A program made the translations under genes and the position numbers. 64,000 nucleotides of DNA. Origin: Lentzea aerocolonigenes (GTDB lineage Bacteria > Actinomycetota > Actinomycetes > Mycobacteriales > Pseudonocardiaceae). Shown one piece after another: positions 1 through 7,152 of the stretch. Location of the stretch: the NCBI RefSeq assembly GCF_000974445.1, contig NZ_BBOJ01000013.1, positions 186,001-250,000 of the forward strand, in the 5' to 3' direction. The stretch's first letter is position 1. The number at the start of each line of letters is the position of its first letter. A model generated the notes under the pieces. That model was given only the letters and a program-made list of their open reading frames with translations. It made no database searches and was not told the origin of the DNA.

Positions 1-890
1 GCCGCGACCGCCGCGACCGTGCCGTGCATGCCGGGCATGCCCAGGTGCTGGTCGTGCGAGTCGGGGAACGCGCCGCGCGCCATCAGCGTCGTGACGACCG
101 GGATGCCGGTGTCCTCCGCCAGGCGCAGCAGCTCGGCGTGCGCGTCCGCCTTGATGACGCCGCCGCCCACGTACAGGACGGGCTTGCGGGCGTTCACGAT
201 CAGCTTGGCGGCTTCGCGCACCTGCTTGCCGTGCGGCCGGGTCGTCGGCCGGTAACCGGGCAGGCGCAGGTCGGGCGGCCACGAGAAGCTGGTCTGCTCC
301 TGCAGCACGTCCTTCGGGATGTCGACGAGGACCGGGCCGGGTCGGCCGGTCGCCGCGATGTGGAACGCCTCCGCGATCGCCCGCGGGATCTCCGCCGGGT
401 CGGTCACGAGCATGTTGTGCTTGGTGATCGGCATCGTGATGCCGCAGATGTCCGCCTCCTGGAAGGCGTCCGTGCCGATCAGCGGTCGCGTCTGCTGGCC
501 GGTGATCGCGACGACGGGCACGGAGTCCATGTTCGCGTCCGCGAGCGGGGTGACGAGGTTCGTCGCACCCGGTCCCGAGGTCGCCATGCAGACCCCGACC
601 TTGCCGGTGGCCTGCGCGTATCCGGTCGCCGCGTGTCCTGCGCCCTGCTCGTGGCGGACGAGGATGTGCCGGACCTTCGTGGAGTCCAGCAGCGGGTCGT
701 ACGCGGGAAGGATCGTCCCGCCGGGAATGCCGAAGACCACTTCGCAGCCGACCGCTTCAAGCGACCGGACGAGCGACTGAGCACCGGTTACACGAATCGG
801 TGCGCCCGTCGGCGGGGCCGGTTTGGGCCGCGGACCTGGACGTGGCGACGTGGGCTCGGAAGCCTGTCGCGATGGTGCGCTGGTCATCAT
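1..890 (-). CDS. ilvB: Acetolactate synthase large subunit, 3' end outside window
   Basis: Catalyses the ThDP-dependent condensation of pyruvate (or pyruvate plus 2-oxobutyrate) that opens valine, leucine and isoleucine synthesis. The first 296 codons are visible. After a Pro/Arg-rich extension of about 30 residues come the ThDP-enzyme motifs FGIPGGTILPAYDPL (about residue 53), VRHEQGAGHAA with the catalytic Glu near 81, TSGPGATNLVTPLADA, and the start of the central domain (ARKPVLYVGGGV). ATG at 890 is followed at once by a second in-frame ATG at 887. The gene is read leftward off the window and is preceded by an attenuator with its own leader peptide, so regulation by branched-chain aminoacyl-tRNA is likely. 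The small subunit is not in the window and would be expected to the left. Confidence 0.96.
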   Translation of the reverse strand, partial: MMTSAPSRQASEPTSPRPGPRPKPAPPTGAPIRVTGAQSLVRSLEAVGCEVVFGIPGGTILPAYDPLLDSTKVRHILVRHEQGAGHAATGYAQATGKVGVCMATSGPGATNLVTPLADANMDSVPVVAITGQQTRPLIGTDAFQEADICGITMPITKHNMLVTDPAEIPRAIAEAFHIAATGRPGPVLVDIPKDVLQEQTSFSWPPDLRLPGYRPTTRPHGKQVREAAKLIVNARKPVLYVGGGVIKADAHAELLRLAEDTGIPVVTTLMARGAFPDSHDQHLGMPGMHGTVAAVA

Positions 891-918
891 TGCCTCGTGG
901 GTATCGGGGTCCGGACAC

Positions 919-959
919 GAAAAAACCCTCGACAACCCGGAGAAGGGTCGTGCGAGGGT
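919..959 (-). terminator. Attenuator terminator in the ilvB leader
   Basis: Read on the minus strand, ACCCTCG and CGAGGGT pair (arms at 953-959 and 925-931), extended inward by ACGACCC/GGGTTGT with one G-U pair, and are followed directly by six T residues. It lies between the leader peptide gene and ilvB, 30 bases before the ilvB ATG. That is the layout of a transcription attenuator, not an end-of-operon terminator. Confidence 0.85.
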
Positions 960-960
960 C

Positions 961-1000
961 GCGCGTCGACGCAGGCTGTTCGGCTCAGGCGTCGACGCGC
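961..1000 (-). promoter_or_regulatory. Leader hairpin overlapping the end of the leader peptide
   Basis: A perfect 12-bp inverted repeat, GCGCGTCGACGC and GCGTCGACGCGC, has arms at 989-1000 and 961-972. The upstream arm overlaps the last codons of the leader peptide, so a ribosome that reaches the stop codon would melt it, while one stalled on the Leu/Val codons would leave it free. I could not see a clear alternative antiterminator pairing, so the exact switch is unresolved. Confidence 0.65.
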
Positions 1001-1032
1001 CTGAGAAGTACGAGAACGAGCGTGCGCTGCAT
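985..1032 (-). CDS. ilvB leader peptide (15 aa, Leu/Val run)
   Basis: The 15-codon frame reads MQRTLVLVLLRRVDA and ends in TGA. Six consecutive codons (LVLVLL) are Leu or Val, the regulatory amino acids of the pathway encoded downstream. It has no Shine-Dalgarno sequence. The -10 box TAACGT ends 7 bases before the ATG, so the transcript probably begins at or next to the ATG (leaderless). The terminator with its T run follows before ilvB. Leader peptides of this kind are known for ilvB operons of Streptomyces and Corynebacterium. Stalling on these codons when charged tRNA is scarce should favour read-through into ilvB. Confidence 0.85.
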   Translation of the reverse strand: MQRTLVLVLLRRVDA

Positions 1033-1039
1033 GAAGCGG

Positions 1040-1069
1040 ACGTTATCCCCTCGCGCAAGAGTGCGTCAA
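1040..1069 (-). promoter_or_regulatory. ilvB leader promoter
   Basis: TTGACG (1064-1069) and TAACGT (1040-1045) are separated by 18 bases on the minus strand. The leader-peptide ATG begins 7 bases after the -10 box. Both hexamers match the actinobacterial housekeeping sigma consensus well. Confidence 0.8.
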
Positions 1070-1117
1070 CTCTGCGAGACGGAATTCCCGGATCGTGGAC
1101 GTGGAACAATCCTTCGA

Positions 1118-1537
1118 GTGAAGAAGCTGGTCTTTCGCATCCCGGCAACGGCGCTGCTCGCGGCGGGTCTGATCGCCATCTGCGTGACCCCTGTCGCGTG
1201 GGCCGTTCCCGGACTGCAAGCGCTCTACGTCCTGCCGCTCGGTTACGCGTACTGGGTCGTCCGCAACCGCACCACCGTCACCGAGTCCGAGCTCGTCGCC
1301 CGCGGCGTGTTCGGCACGACGACGGTGAAGTGGGACGAGGTGAAGTCGATCCGGCTCGCGGAGAAGGGCTGGCTCAAGGCCGTTCGGACCGACGACACCG
1401 AGGTGACGCTGCCCGCGGTCCGGTTCATGCACCTGCCGGCGTTGTCGCTGGTCAGCGGCGGACGCGTGCCCGACCCGAGTGTCGTGGAGGAGCCTGCCGA
1501 GGAACCGGCGGAGGAATCCGTAGAGTCGGAGAAGTGA
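1118..1537 (+). CDS. PH-domain membrane protein, Cfp6 (Rv3004) family
   Basis: A 139-residue protein. Two hydrophobic segments near the N-terminus (residues about 6-45, FRIPATALLAAGLIAICVTP and VPGLQALYVLPLGYAYW) are followed by a compact bacterial PH-like domain (VVRNRTTVTESELVARGVFGTTTVKWDEVKSIRL) and an acidic Pro/Glu tail. The GTG at 1118 is chosen because it gives the family's usual short basic N-terminus (VKKLVF). It sits divergently beside ilvB, as cfp6 does beside ilvB1 in mycobacteria. Molecular function is unknown. The next gene overlaps it by 4 bp (GTGA). Confidence 0.8.
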   Translation: MKKLVFRIPATALLAAGLIAICVTPVAWAVPGLQALYVLPLGYAYWVVRNRTTVTESELVARGVFGTTTVKWDEVKSIRLAEKGWLKAVRTDDTEVTLPAVRFMHLPALSLVSGGRVPDPSVVEEPAEEPAEESVESEK

Positions 1538-1959
1538 TCCAACGAGTTCCGCTGCTGAGCCTGCTGCTGTCCATCGCAGGCCTGCTGACCTCGGCTTACC
1601 TGACGTACACGCACTTCAACGCGGGTGCGTTGCTGTGCTCGGCCGACGCCGTGATCGACTGCGAGACGGTGACCACGAGCGACCAGTCGGAGCTCCTGGG
1701 CATCCCCGTCGCGTTCCTCGGCCTGGCGTTCTTCGCCTTCCTGACCGTGATCTGCCTCCCGTTCGCGTGGCGGATCGACGCGCTGAAGTGGGTTCGGCTG
1801 GGCGCGATCGGTGTCGGCGTCCTGATGGTCGTGTACCTGGTCGCGGTCGAGTTGCTCATCATCGGCAAGATCTGCCTGTGGTGCTCCGTCGTGCACGTGA
1901 TCACCCTCGCACTGGCGTATCTGCTGCTCTCGGCGAGTCTGCGCACAAGTAAGGTTTGA
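1534..1959 (+). CDS. Vitamin K epoxide reductase (VKOR) family membrane protein
   Basis: A 141-residue, four-helix membrane protein. It carries the VKOR cysteines: a loop pair CSADAVIDC after the first helix and the redox motif CLWC before the last helix (KICLWCSVVHVITLALAY). Bacterial VKORs reoxidise DsbA-like thioredoxins so that exported proteins can form disulfides. No DsbA domain is fused here. The GTG start at 1534 overlaps the stop of the PH-protein gene, so the two are co-transcribed and translationally coupled. Confidence 0.9.
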   Translation: MIQRVPLLSLLLSIAGLLTSAYLTYTHFNAGALLCSADAVIDCETVTTSDQSELLGIPVAFLGLAFFAFLTVICLPFAWRIDALKWVRLGAIGVGVLMVVYLVAVELLIIGKICLWCSVVHVITLALAYLLLSASLRTSKV

Positions 1960-2037
1960 GGCACCGCTCCCAGACTGGTGGACGCCTCACCCGGCCGTCC
2001 CGCGCGTTTGTCATGAAGAACTGAATCTGGAGGAGCA

Positions 2038-3882
2038 GTGCCTCAGCTCCGCTCTCGCACCACCACCCACGGCCGCAACGCAGCCGGAGCCCGCGCTCTC
2101 TGGCGCGCGACCGGTATGACGGACAGCGACTTCGGCAAGCCCATCATCGCGATCGCCAACTCCTACACGCAGTTCGTGCCCGGTCACGTGCACCTGCGCG
2201 ATCTCGGCGACATCGTGGCCGAGGCGGTGCGCGAGGCGGGTGGCGTGCCGCGCGAGTTCCACACCATCGCGGTCGACGACGGCATCGCCATGGGCCACAG
2301 CGGAATGCTCTACTCGCTGCCGAGCCGCGAGATCATCGCCGACTCCGTCGAGTACATGGTCAACGCGCACCAGGCCGACGCGATCGTCTGCATCTCGAAC
2401 TGCGACAAGATCACCCCCGGCATGCTGAACGCGGCGATGCGGCTCAACATCCCCGTCGTGTTCGTGTCCGGCGGCCCGATGGAGGCCGGCAAGGCCGTCG
2501 TCGTCGAGGGCGTCGCCGTCGCGCCGACCGACCTCATCACCGCGATCTCCGCCTCGGCTTCTCCCGCCGTGAACGACGACGGGCTCACCGAGGTCGAGCG
2601 CTCCGCGTGCCCGACGTGCGGTTCCTGCTCCGGCATGTTCACCGCGAACTCGATGAACTGCCTGACGGAAGCCCTCGGCCTGTCGTTGCCGGGCAACGGT
2701 TCGACGCTCGCCACCCACGCCGCGCGCCGCGAGCTGTTCTCCGAGGCCGGCCGCGTGGTCGTCGAGCTGTGCAAGCGCTGGTACGGCGAGGACGACGAGT
2801 CGGCCCTGCCGCGGTCGATCGCGAACCGCAAGGCGTTCGAGAACGCGATGGCCCTCGACATGGCCATGGGCGGCTCGACGAACACCGTGCTGCACATCCT
2901 CGCCGCCGCGCAGGAAGGCGAGATCGACTTCACGCTGCAGGACATCGACGACCTGTCCCGCCGCGTGCCGTGCCTGTCCAAGGTGTCGCCGAACTCCGAC
3001 TACCACATGGAGGACGTGCACCGGGCCGGCGGAATCCCCGCGCTGCTCGGCGAACTCCACCGCGCGGGCCTGCTCAACGAGGACGTGACGTCGGTGCACA
3101 CGCCGACGCTCGCGGAGTGGCTCGGCAAGTGGGACATCCGCGCCGCTTCGCCGTCTCCTGAGGCGATCGAGCTGTTCCACGCGGCTCCCGGTGGGGTGCG
3201 CACGACCCAGGCGTTCTCGACGTCGAACCGCTGGTCCTCTTTGGACACGGACGCCGAAAAGGGCTGCATCCGCGACTTCGAGCACGCCTACACGCGGGAC
3301 GGCGGCCTGGCCGTGCTGCGGGGCAACCTCGCCGAGCGCGGCGCGATCATCAAGGCCGCGGGCATCGACGAGGAGCTGTGGCACTTCGAGGGCCCGGCGC
3401 GCGTCGTCGAGTCCCAGGAGCAGGCCGTCTCGGCGATCCTGAACAAGGAGATCCAGGCGGGCGAGGTCCTGGTCGTGCGCTACGAGGGCCCGTCAGGCGG
3501 CCCCGGAATGCAGGAGATGCTGCACCCCACGGCGTTCCTCAAGGGCTCGGGCCTCGGCAAGAAGTGCGCCCTGATCACCGACGGCCGCTTCTCCGGCGGC
3601 TCCTCGGGCCTGTCGATCGGCCACATCTCCCCGGAGGCTGCGGGCGGCGGCACGATCGGCCTGGTCGAGAACGGCGACAGGATCCTCATCGACGTGCACG
3701 AGCGGCGCCTGGAGCTGCTGGTGGACGACGAGGTCCTGGCTGAGCGCCGCGCGAAGATGGAGGCGTCGGAACGCCCGTGGCAGCCGGTGGACCGCGTCCG
3801 CCCGGTCACGGGTGCGCTGCGGGCGTACGCGCGGATGGCGACGGACGCGTCGACGGGCGCGGTGCGCGACCCGAGCAGGTAG
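2038..3882 (+). CDS. ilvD: Dihydroxy-acid dehydratase
   Basis: Dehydrates 2,3-dihydroxy-isovalerate and -3-methylvalerate to the 2-keto acids, the penultimate step to Val and Ile. At 614 residues it has the usual length. Fe-S ligands are visible in NCDKITPGML and CPTCGSCSGMFTANSMNCL, and the C-terminal region has KKCALITDGRFSGGSSGLSIGHISPEA. GTG at 2038 follows GGAGGAG by 2-4 bases. It is separated from ilvB by two membrane-protein genes but belongs to the same pathway. A hairpin follows the stop codon. Confidence 0.97.
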   Translation: MPQLRSRTTTHGRNAAGARALWRATGMTDSDFGKPIIAIANSYTQFVPGHVHLRDLGDIVAEAVREAGGVPREFHTIAVDDGIAMGHSGMLYSLPSREIIADSVEYMVNAHQADAIVCISNCDKITPGMLNAAMRLNIPVVFVSGGPMEAGKAVVVEGVAVAPTDLITAISASASPAVNDDGLTEVERSACPTCGSCSGMFTANSMNCLTEALGLSLPGNGSTLATHAARRELFSEAGRVVVELCKRWYGEDDESALPRSIANRKAFENAMALDMAMGGSTNTVLHILAAAQEGEIDFTLQDIDDLSRRVPCLSKVSPNSDYHMEDVHRAGGIPALLGELHRAGLLNEDVTSVHTPTLAEWLGKWDIRAASPSPEAIELFHAAPGGVRTTQAFSTSNRWSSLDTDAEKGCIRDFEHAYTRDGGLAVLRGNLAERGAIIKAAGIDEELWHFEGPARVVESQEQAVSAILNKEIQAGEVLVVRYEGPSGGPGMQEMLHPTAFLKGSGLGKKCALITDGRFSGGSSGLSIGHISPEAAGGGTIGLVENGDRILIDVHERRLELLVDDEVLAERRAKMEASERPWQPVDRVRPVTGALRAYARMATDASTGAVRDPSR

Positions 3883-3892
3883 ACCGCTCTTG

Positions 3893-3926
3893 GTGCTGCC
3901 CTGGCCGGCTTCGGTCAGGGCAGCAC
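3893..3926. terminator. Bidirectional hairpin between ilvD and the HxlR gene
   Basis: GTGCTGCCCTG (3893-3903) and CAGGGCAGCAC (3916-3926) form a perfect 11-bp stem with a 12-base loop. The right arm overlaps the last codons and stop of the convergent HxlR gene, so the element can end both transcripts. Confidence 0.75.
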
Positions 3927-4331
3927 TTCTTGTGCGTCGTACTTCTCGACGTTCGCGAGGACCTCACCCATGTTCGCCTGGGCCCAGTCCCTGAGCCCGC
4001 GCGTCATCTGGTGCAGCGACAGACCGAGCTCCGTCAGCTCGTAGGTCACCGTGACGGGGACGGTCGGCGTGACCGTGCGGGTGACCAGTCCGTCGCGTTC
4101 CAACGACCGCAGCGTCTGCGTGAGCATCTTCTGGCTGACCCCGGCGAGCAGGCGGGCGATCTCCGAGTACCGCATCGGGCCATCGCCGAGCGCGCACAGG
4201 ACGAGGACCACCCACTTGTCCGAGATCCGGTCGAGCAGCTGCCGGCTGGGACACCCCGCCAGGAACGCGTTGTACTCCACCTTGGCCTGAGCCCGCTTCT
4301 GGGCCGCGTTCCTCGTCGCCACTGACCTCAC
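3915..4331 (-). CDS. HxlR-family winged-helix transcriptional regulator
   Basis: A 138-residue protein with the single HxlR wHTH domain: CPSRQLLDRISDKWVVLVLCALGDGPMRYSEIARLLAGVSQKMLTQ is the family core (spanning about residues 27-72), with a conserved Cys that in some members senses electrophiles or oxidants. It diverges from the aldo/keto reductase gene across a 76-base gap holding two inverted repeats. That arrangement suggests it represses both itself and the reductase. The inducer is not evident. Downstream in-frame starts are possible because the first 20 residues are poorly conserved in this family. Confidence 0.9.
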   Translation of the reverse strand: MRSVATRNAAQKRAQAKVEYNAFLAGCPSRQLLDRISDKWVVLVLCALGDGPMRYSEIARLLAGVSQKMLTQTLRSLERDGLVTRTVTPTVPVTVTYELTELGLSLHQMTRGLRDWAQANMGEVLANVEKYDAQEVLP

Positions 4332-4353
4332 CTCTCACCCGTGGAGGGGTTAC

Positions 4354-4386
4354 GCACTTCTGAGTGCCTACTTCCCGACAGGAAGT
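4354..4386. promoter_or_regulatory. Two adjacent inverted repeats, candidate HxlR operators
   Basis: GCACT-TCTG-AGTGC (4354-4367) and ACTTCC-CGACA-GGAAGT (4370-4386) lie between the divergent HxlR and aldo/keto reductase genes. The second ends 21 bases before the reductase ATG, where it would cover the promoter. HxlR proteins bind short inverted repeats with outer ACTT/AAGT-like arms, so assignment to this regulator is a reasonable inference. Confidence 0.55.
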
Positions 4387-4407
4387 TCCTCTCCAAGACT
4401 AGTGCTC

Positions 4408-5193
4408 ATGAACACTCTTCCCGGTGGCACCTGGACTCTGGGCGACCTGACCGTTTCCCGGTTCGGTTACGGCGCCATGCAACTGGCGGGCCCGTGGGTC
4501 ATGGGGCCGCCCGCCGACCGCGACGGCGCTCTCGCCGTTCTGCGTGAAGCGGTCGAGCTCGGCATCACCCACATCGACACCAGCGACGCCTACGGCCCGC
4601 GCGTCACCAACGAGTTGATCCGCGAGGCGTTGCACCCGTACCCCGAGTCGCTGCACATCGCGACCAAGGTGGGCGCGACCCGCGACGACCAGGGCGGCTG
4701 GCCCGTGGCCCGGCGGCCGGAGGACCTGCGCAGCCAGGTCCACGACAACCTGAAGTCCCTCAGACTCGACGTGCTCGACCTGGTCTACCTCCGGCTCGGG
4801 AACGCCGAAGGTCCTCAGCCCGGTTCGATCGCGGAGGCGTTCGGGGCTCTCGTCGAACTCCAGCAAGAGGGTCTGATCCGGCACCTCGGGGTCAGCAACG
4901 CGCTCGCGGAGCAGGTCACCGAGGCACAGAGCATCGCACCGATCGTGTGCGTGCAGAACATGTACAACCTCGACCACCGCGACGACGACGATCTGATCGA
5001 CAAGCTCGCGGTGGAGGGGATCGCGTACGTGCCGTTCTTCCCGCTCGGGGGCTTCACGCCACTTCAGTCGCCGAGGTCTGCCGCGCTGGCCTGGTTGCTG
5101 CGGCGGTCGCCGAACATCCTGCTCATCCCGGGCACGTCCTCGGTGGCGCACCTGCGCGAGAACATCACCGGCGTCCTAGACAGCGAGAGCTAG
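4408..5193 (+). CDS. Aldo/keto reductase
   Basis: A 261-residue NADPH-dependent oxidoreductase of the AKR TIM-barrel fold. The motif HIDTSDAYGP (Asp and catalytic Tyr) is near residue 55, the catalytic Lys lies in HIATKVG, and the NADPH-binding end has ILLIPGTSSVAHLRENI. ATG 4408 is preferred over a GTG two codons earlier. It is probably induced through the adjacent HxlR regulator, which suggests a role in detoxifying reactive carbonyls or quinones, but the substrate cannot be read from sequence. Confidence 0.92.
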   Translation: MNTLPGGTWTLGDLTVSRFGYGAMQLAGPWVMGPPADRDGALAVLREAVELGITHIDTSDAYGPRVTNELIREALHPYPESLHIATKVGATRDDQGGWPVARRPEDLRSQVHDNLKSLRLDVLDLVYLRLGNAEGPQPGSIAEAFGALVELQQEGLIRHLGVSNALAEQVTEAQSIAPIVCVQNMYNLDHRDDDDLIDKLAVEGIAYVPFFPLGGFTPLQSPRSAALAWLLRRSPNILLIPGTSSVAHLRENITGVLDSES

Positions 5194-5418
5194 CGCCAGA
5201 CAGGCCCCGAACACGAGCCAGCCCGTCAGCGGTCCGCTGACGGGCTGTTCCGTTCTCTTGACCACGACGCCGCTGATGATCAGACCGGCGAGCAGGCCAA
5301 GCGGCGGCAGGAGGGATTTCGCGGTGAGACCGAACGGCAGCGCCACCAGGTACACGACCGGAATCCCGATCACCAGCAGGGCGAGCTGGAGCAGTGCTCC
5401 CGTCAGGTTCTTCCGCAC
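5176..5418 (-). CDS. Small two- or three-pass membrane protein
   Basis: An 80-residue hydrophobic protein with helices near residues 8-28 (ALLQLALLVIGIPVVYLVAL), 35-52 and 64-80. GTG at 5418 lies 5 bases after the stop of the upstream DoxX gene, so it is almost certainly translated with it. Its 3' end overlaps the convergent aldo/keto reductase gene by 18 bp and contains a perfect palindrome. I do not recognise a family. The link to DoxX suggests an envelope role. Confidence 0.65.
   Translation of the reverse strand: MRKNLTGALLQLALLVIGIPVVYLVALPFGLTAKSLLPPLGLLAGLIISGVVVKRTEQPVSGPLTGWLVFGACLALALAV
5220..5246. terminator. Perfect 13-bp palindromic hairpin after the aldo/keto reductase gene
   Basis: AGCCCGTCAGCGG and CCGCTGACGGGCT are separated by one T. 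It lies 26 bases beyond the reductase stop codon and inside the 3' coding end of the opposing small membrane gene. It probably terminates the plus-strand transcript. Confidence 0.65.
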
Positions 5419-5423
5419 AGGGC

Positions 5424-6149
5424 TTATCGGAACACGAAGAACGTGACCGCCGCACCACCCGCTCCGAGCAGGAGTGCGATGAAACCGGCCGCCACCGGGT
5501 GGCGGAACCAGCTGCGGTTGTAGTCCAGCGCGGCCCGGCCGGGTCCGGCGAACAGGGCCGCGAAGGCCATGCCCGCGAGGGCCAGTTCCAGCTCCACGCC
5601 GTTGGGGCCGAAGAAGCCGCCCTTGTACTTGAGCGCGATGACGTTGGCCATCACCGCGAGCAGGCCCGCCGCGGCCAGCGGGGTGAACAGGCCGAGGACC
5701 AGCAGGCCGCCGCCGGCCAGTTCCGTGATGCCGGTGACCCAGGCGAGGACGACCGACTCGCGGTAGCCCATCTTCTCGAGCGACTGCGCGAAGCCGTTGA
5801 TGCCGGGGCCGCCGAAGAGTCCGAAGACCTTCTGCAGGCCGTGCAGGACGAAGATGCCGCCGAGCACCGCCCGCAGCCCGAGCAGGCCGAGGTCGGGGCC
5901 GGCCGTCCAGCCGAACTTCTTGCGGTCGTCCTCGAACGGGTCATCCTGGGTGTCCAAAGAGGACTTGTCCAGCGGCGTGTACCCGGTCTTGTCGAACGCC
6001 TTCGTCGTCTGGTCGTACGGCGAGGTGACGTCCGATCCGACTCTGGTCGTGCTGTCGTCGAAGTGGTGCACTCCCCCTCCGCTGCTCGAGTAGAACGAGT
6101 CGTCGGAGAAAGCGCTCGAGGTGGTCGAGCCTTTGTCGTGAGTAGCCAC
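5424..6149 (-). CDS. DoxX-family membrane protein (Rv3005c-like)
   Basis: A 241-residue protein. About 90 hydrophilic Ser/Thr/Asp-rich N-terminal residues are followed by the four-helix DoxX domain (DLGLLGLRAVLGGIFVLHGLQKVFG, then FAQSLEKMGYRESVVLAWVTG, ELAGGGLLVLGLFTPLAA and a GPNGVELELALAGMAFAALF segment). In mycobacteria the orthologous position holds Rv3005c, reported to work with superoxide dismutase and a thiol oxidoreductase. A VKOR gene lies 3.5 kb away here, but no SOD gene is present. The function of this member is unproven. Confidence 0.88.
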   Translation of the reverse strand: MATHDKGSTTSSAFSDDSFYSSSGGGVHHFDDSTTRVGSDVTSPYDQTTKAFDKTGYTPLDKSSLDTQDDPFEDDRKKFGWTAGPDLGLLGLRAVLGGIFVLHGLQKVFGLFGGPGINGFAQSLEKMGYRESVVLAWVTGITELAGGGLLVLGLFTPLAAAGLLAVMANVIALKYKGGFFGPNGVELELALAGMAFAALFAGPGRAALDYNRSWFRHPVAAGFIALLLGAGGAAVTFFVFR

Positions 6150-6218
6150 GCCCGCAACCTAGGAGACCCGTCGCGGGCGCGCGAGGGCCGAACGGCAGCT
6201 CTGTTTCACCCGAACGGA

Positions 6219-7133
6219 CTAGTAGGTGCCGTTCACAAGATTGCGTGGGCGCTCCCCTGCGGCATACCGGGCGACCTCGGAGGCGACGATCGCGTAGGCG
6301 CGCTGGGTGTGCCCGGTGCACGACCCGGCCACGTGCGGGGTGAGGAACAACCCCGGCGCGGTCCACAGTGGATGATCCTCCGGCAGCGGTTCGGGATCGG
6401 TCACGTCGAGAGCCGCGCGCAGTCGCCTGGAATTCAGTTCCACGAGCAACGCGTCGGTGTCGACGACCGGGCCGCGGGCGCCGTTGACGAGGATGGCGCC
6501 GTCCTTCATCGCGGCCAGGAACTTGGCGTCGACCAGGTGCCTGGTCTCCTCCGTCATCGGCGTGAAGATCACGACCACGTCGAACTCGGGGAGCAGCGAC
6601 GGCAGCTCGTCGACGCCGTGCACGCCGTCGCGCGCGGTGCGGCCGACCAGCACGGCGGTGGCGTCGAACGGTTCGAGGCGCCGCCGCAGCTGCTCGCCGA
6701 GATCACCGGCGCCGACGATCAGAACCTTCTTGTCCTGCAAGGTGTCCGTGAGGTGGTAGTCCCAGCGGCCTTCGGCACGGGCGCGTTCGAAAACGAGGAA
6801 GTCTCGGTAGATCGCCAGCAACGCGCCAATCGCCCACTCGGCGGTGCTGCCGCCGTGCGCGCCGCGGCACGTCGAGAGCAGCACGCCTTCCGGTACGCGG
6901 CCGATGAAGTTCTCCGCGCCCGCGCTGAGCAACTGCACGAGCTTGAGATTCGGCAGCTGCGCGAACACGTCGCGGGGGTCGGTGCCGGCGAGGAACTTCG
7001 GCACGAGGACCTCGGCGTCCAGTCCGTCCGCCGGCAACGGCTGACCCGGCGTGTAGCGGACAGGCCGGACACCGTCCACCTGAGACAGCGCCTGAACTCC
7101 GAAGTCATCTGGCACGAGCACGGTGAGCGTCAC
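6219..7133 (-). CDS. D-isomer-specific 2-hydroxyacid dehydrogenase
   Basis: A 304-residue NAD(P)-dependent dehydrogenase. The Rossmann motif VLIVGAGDLGEQLRRRL, the catalytic Arg in NGARGPVVDTDAL, the Glu in DVTDPEPLPEDHPLW and the catalytic His in FLTPHVAG are all present, in family order. The GTG at 7133 gives the natural N-terminus (VTLTVLVPDDF). An ATG 30 bases upstream would overlap the divergent hydrolase start. The substrate 2-hydroxy acid is unknown. Confidence 0.9.
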   Translation of the reverse strand: MTLTVLVPDDFGVQALSQVDGVRPVRYTPGQPLPADGLDAEVLVPKFLAGTDPRDVFAQLPNLKLVQLLSAGAENFIGRVPEGVLLSTCRGAHGGSTAEWAIGALLAIYRDFLVFERARAEGRWDYHLTDTLQDKKVLIVGAGDLGEQLRRRLEPFDATAVLVGRTARDGVHGVDELPSLLPEFDVVVIFTPMTEETRHLVDAKFLAAMKDGAILVNGARGPVVDTDALLVELNSRRLRAALDVTDPEPLPEDHPLWTAPGLFLTPHVAGSCTGHTQRAYAIVASEVARYAAGERPRNLVNGTY

Positions 7134-7152
7134 CGGGCCAACGTACGTCAGA

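Noticed and set aside
24..1004. Long plus-strand frame across ilvB
   Set aside because: It is the complement of a clear ilvB coding region; its Arg/His-rich composition is typical of an antisense frame in GC-rich DNA.
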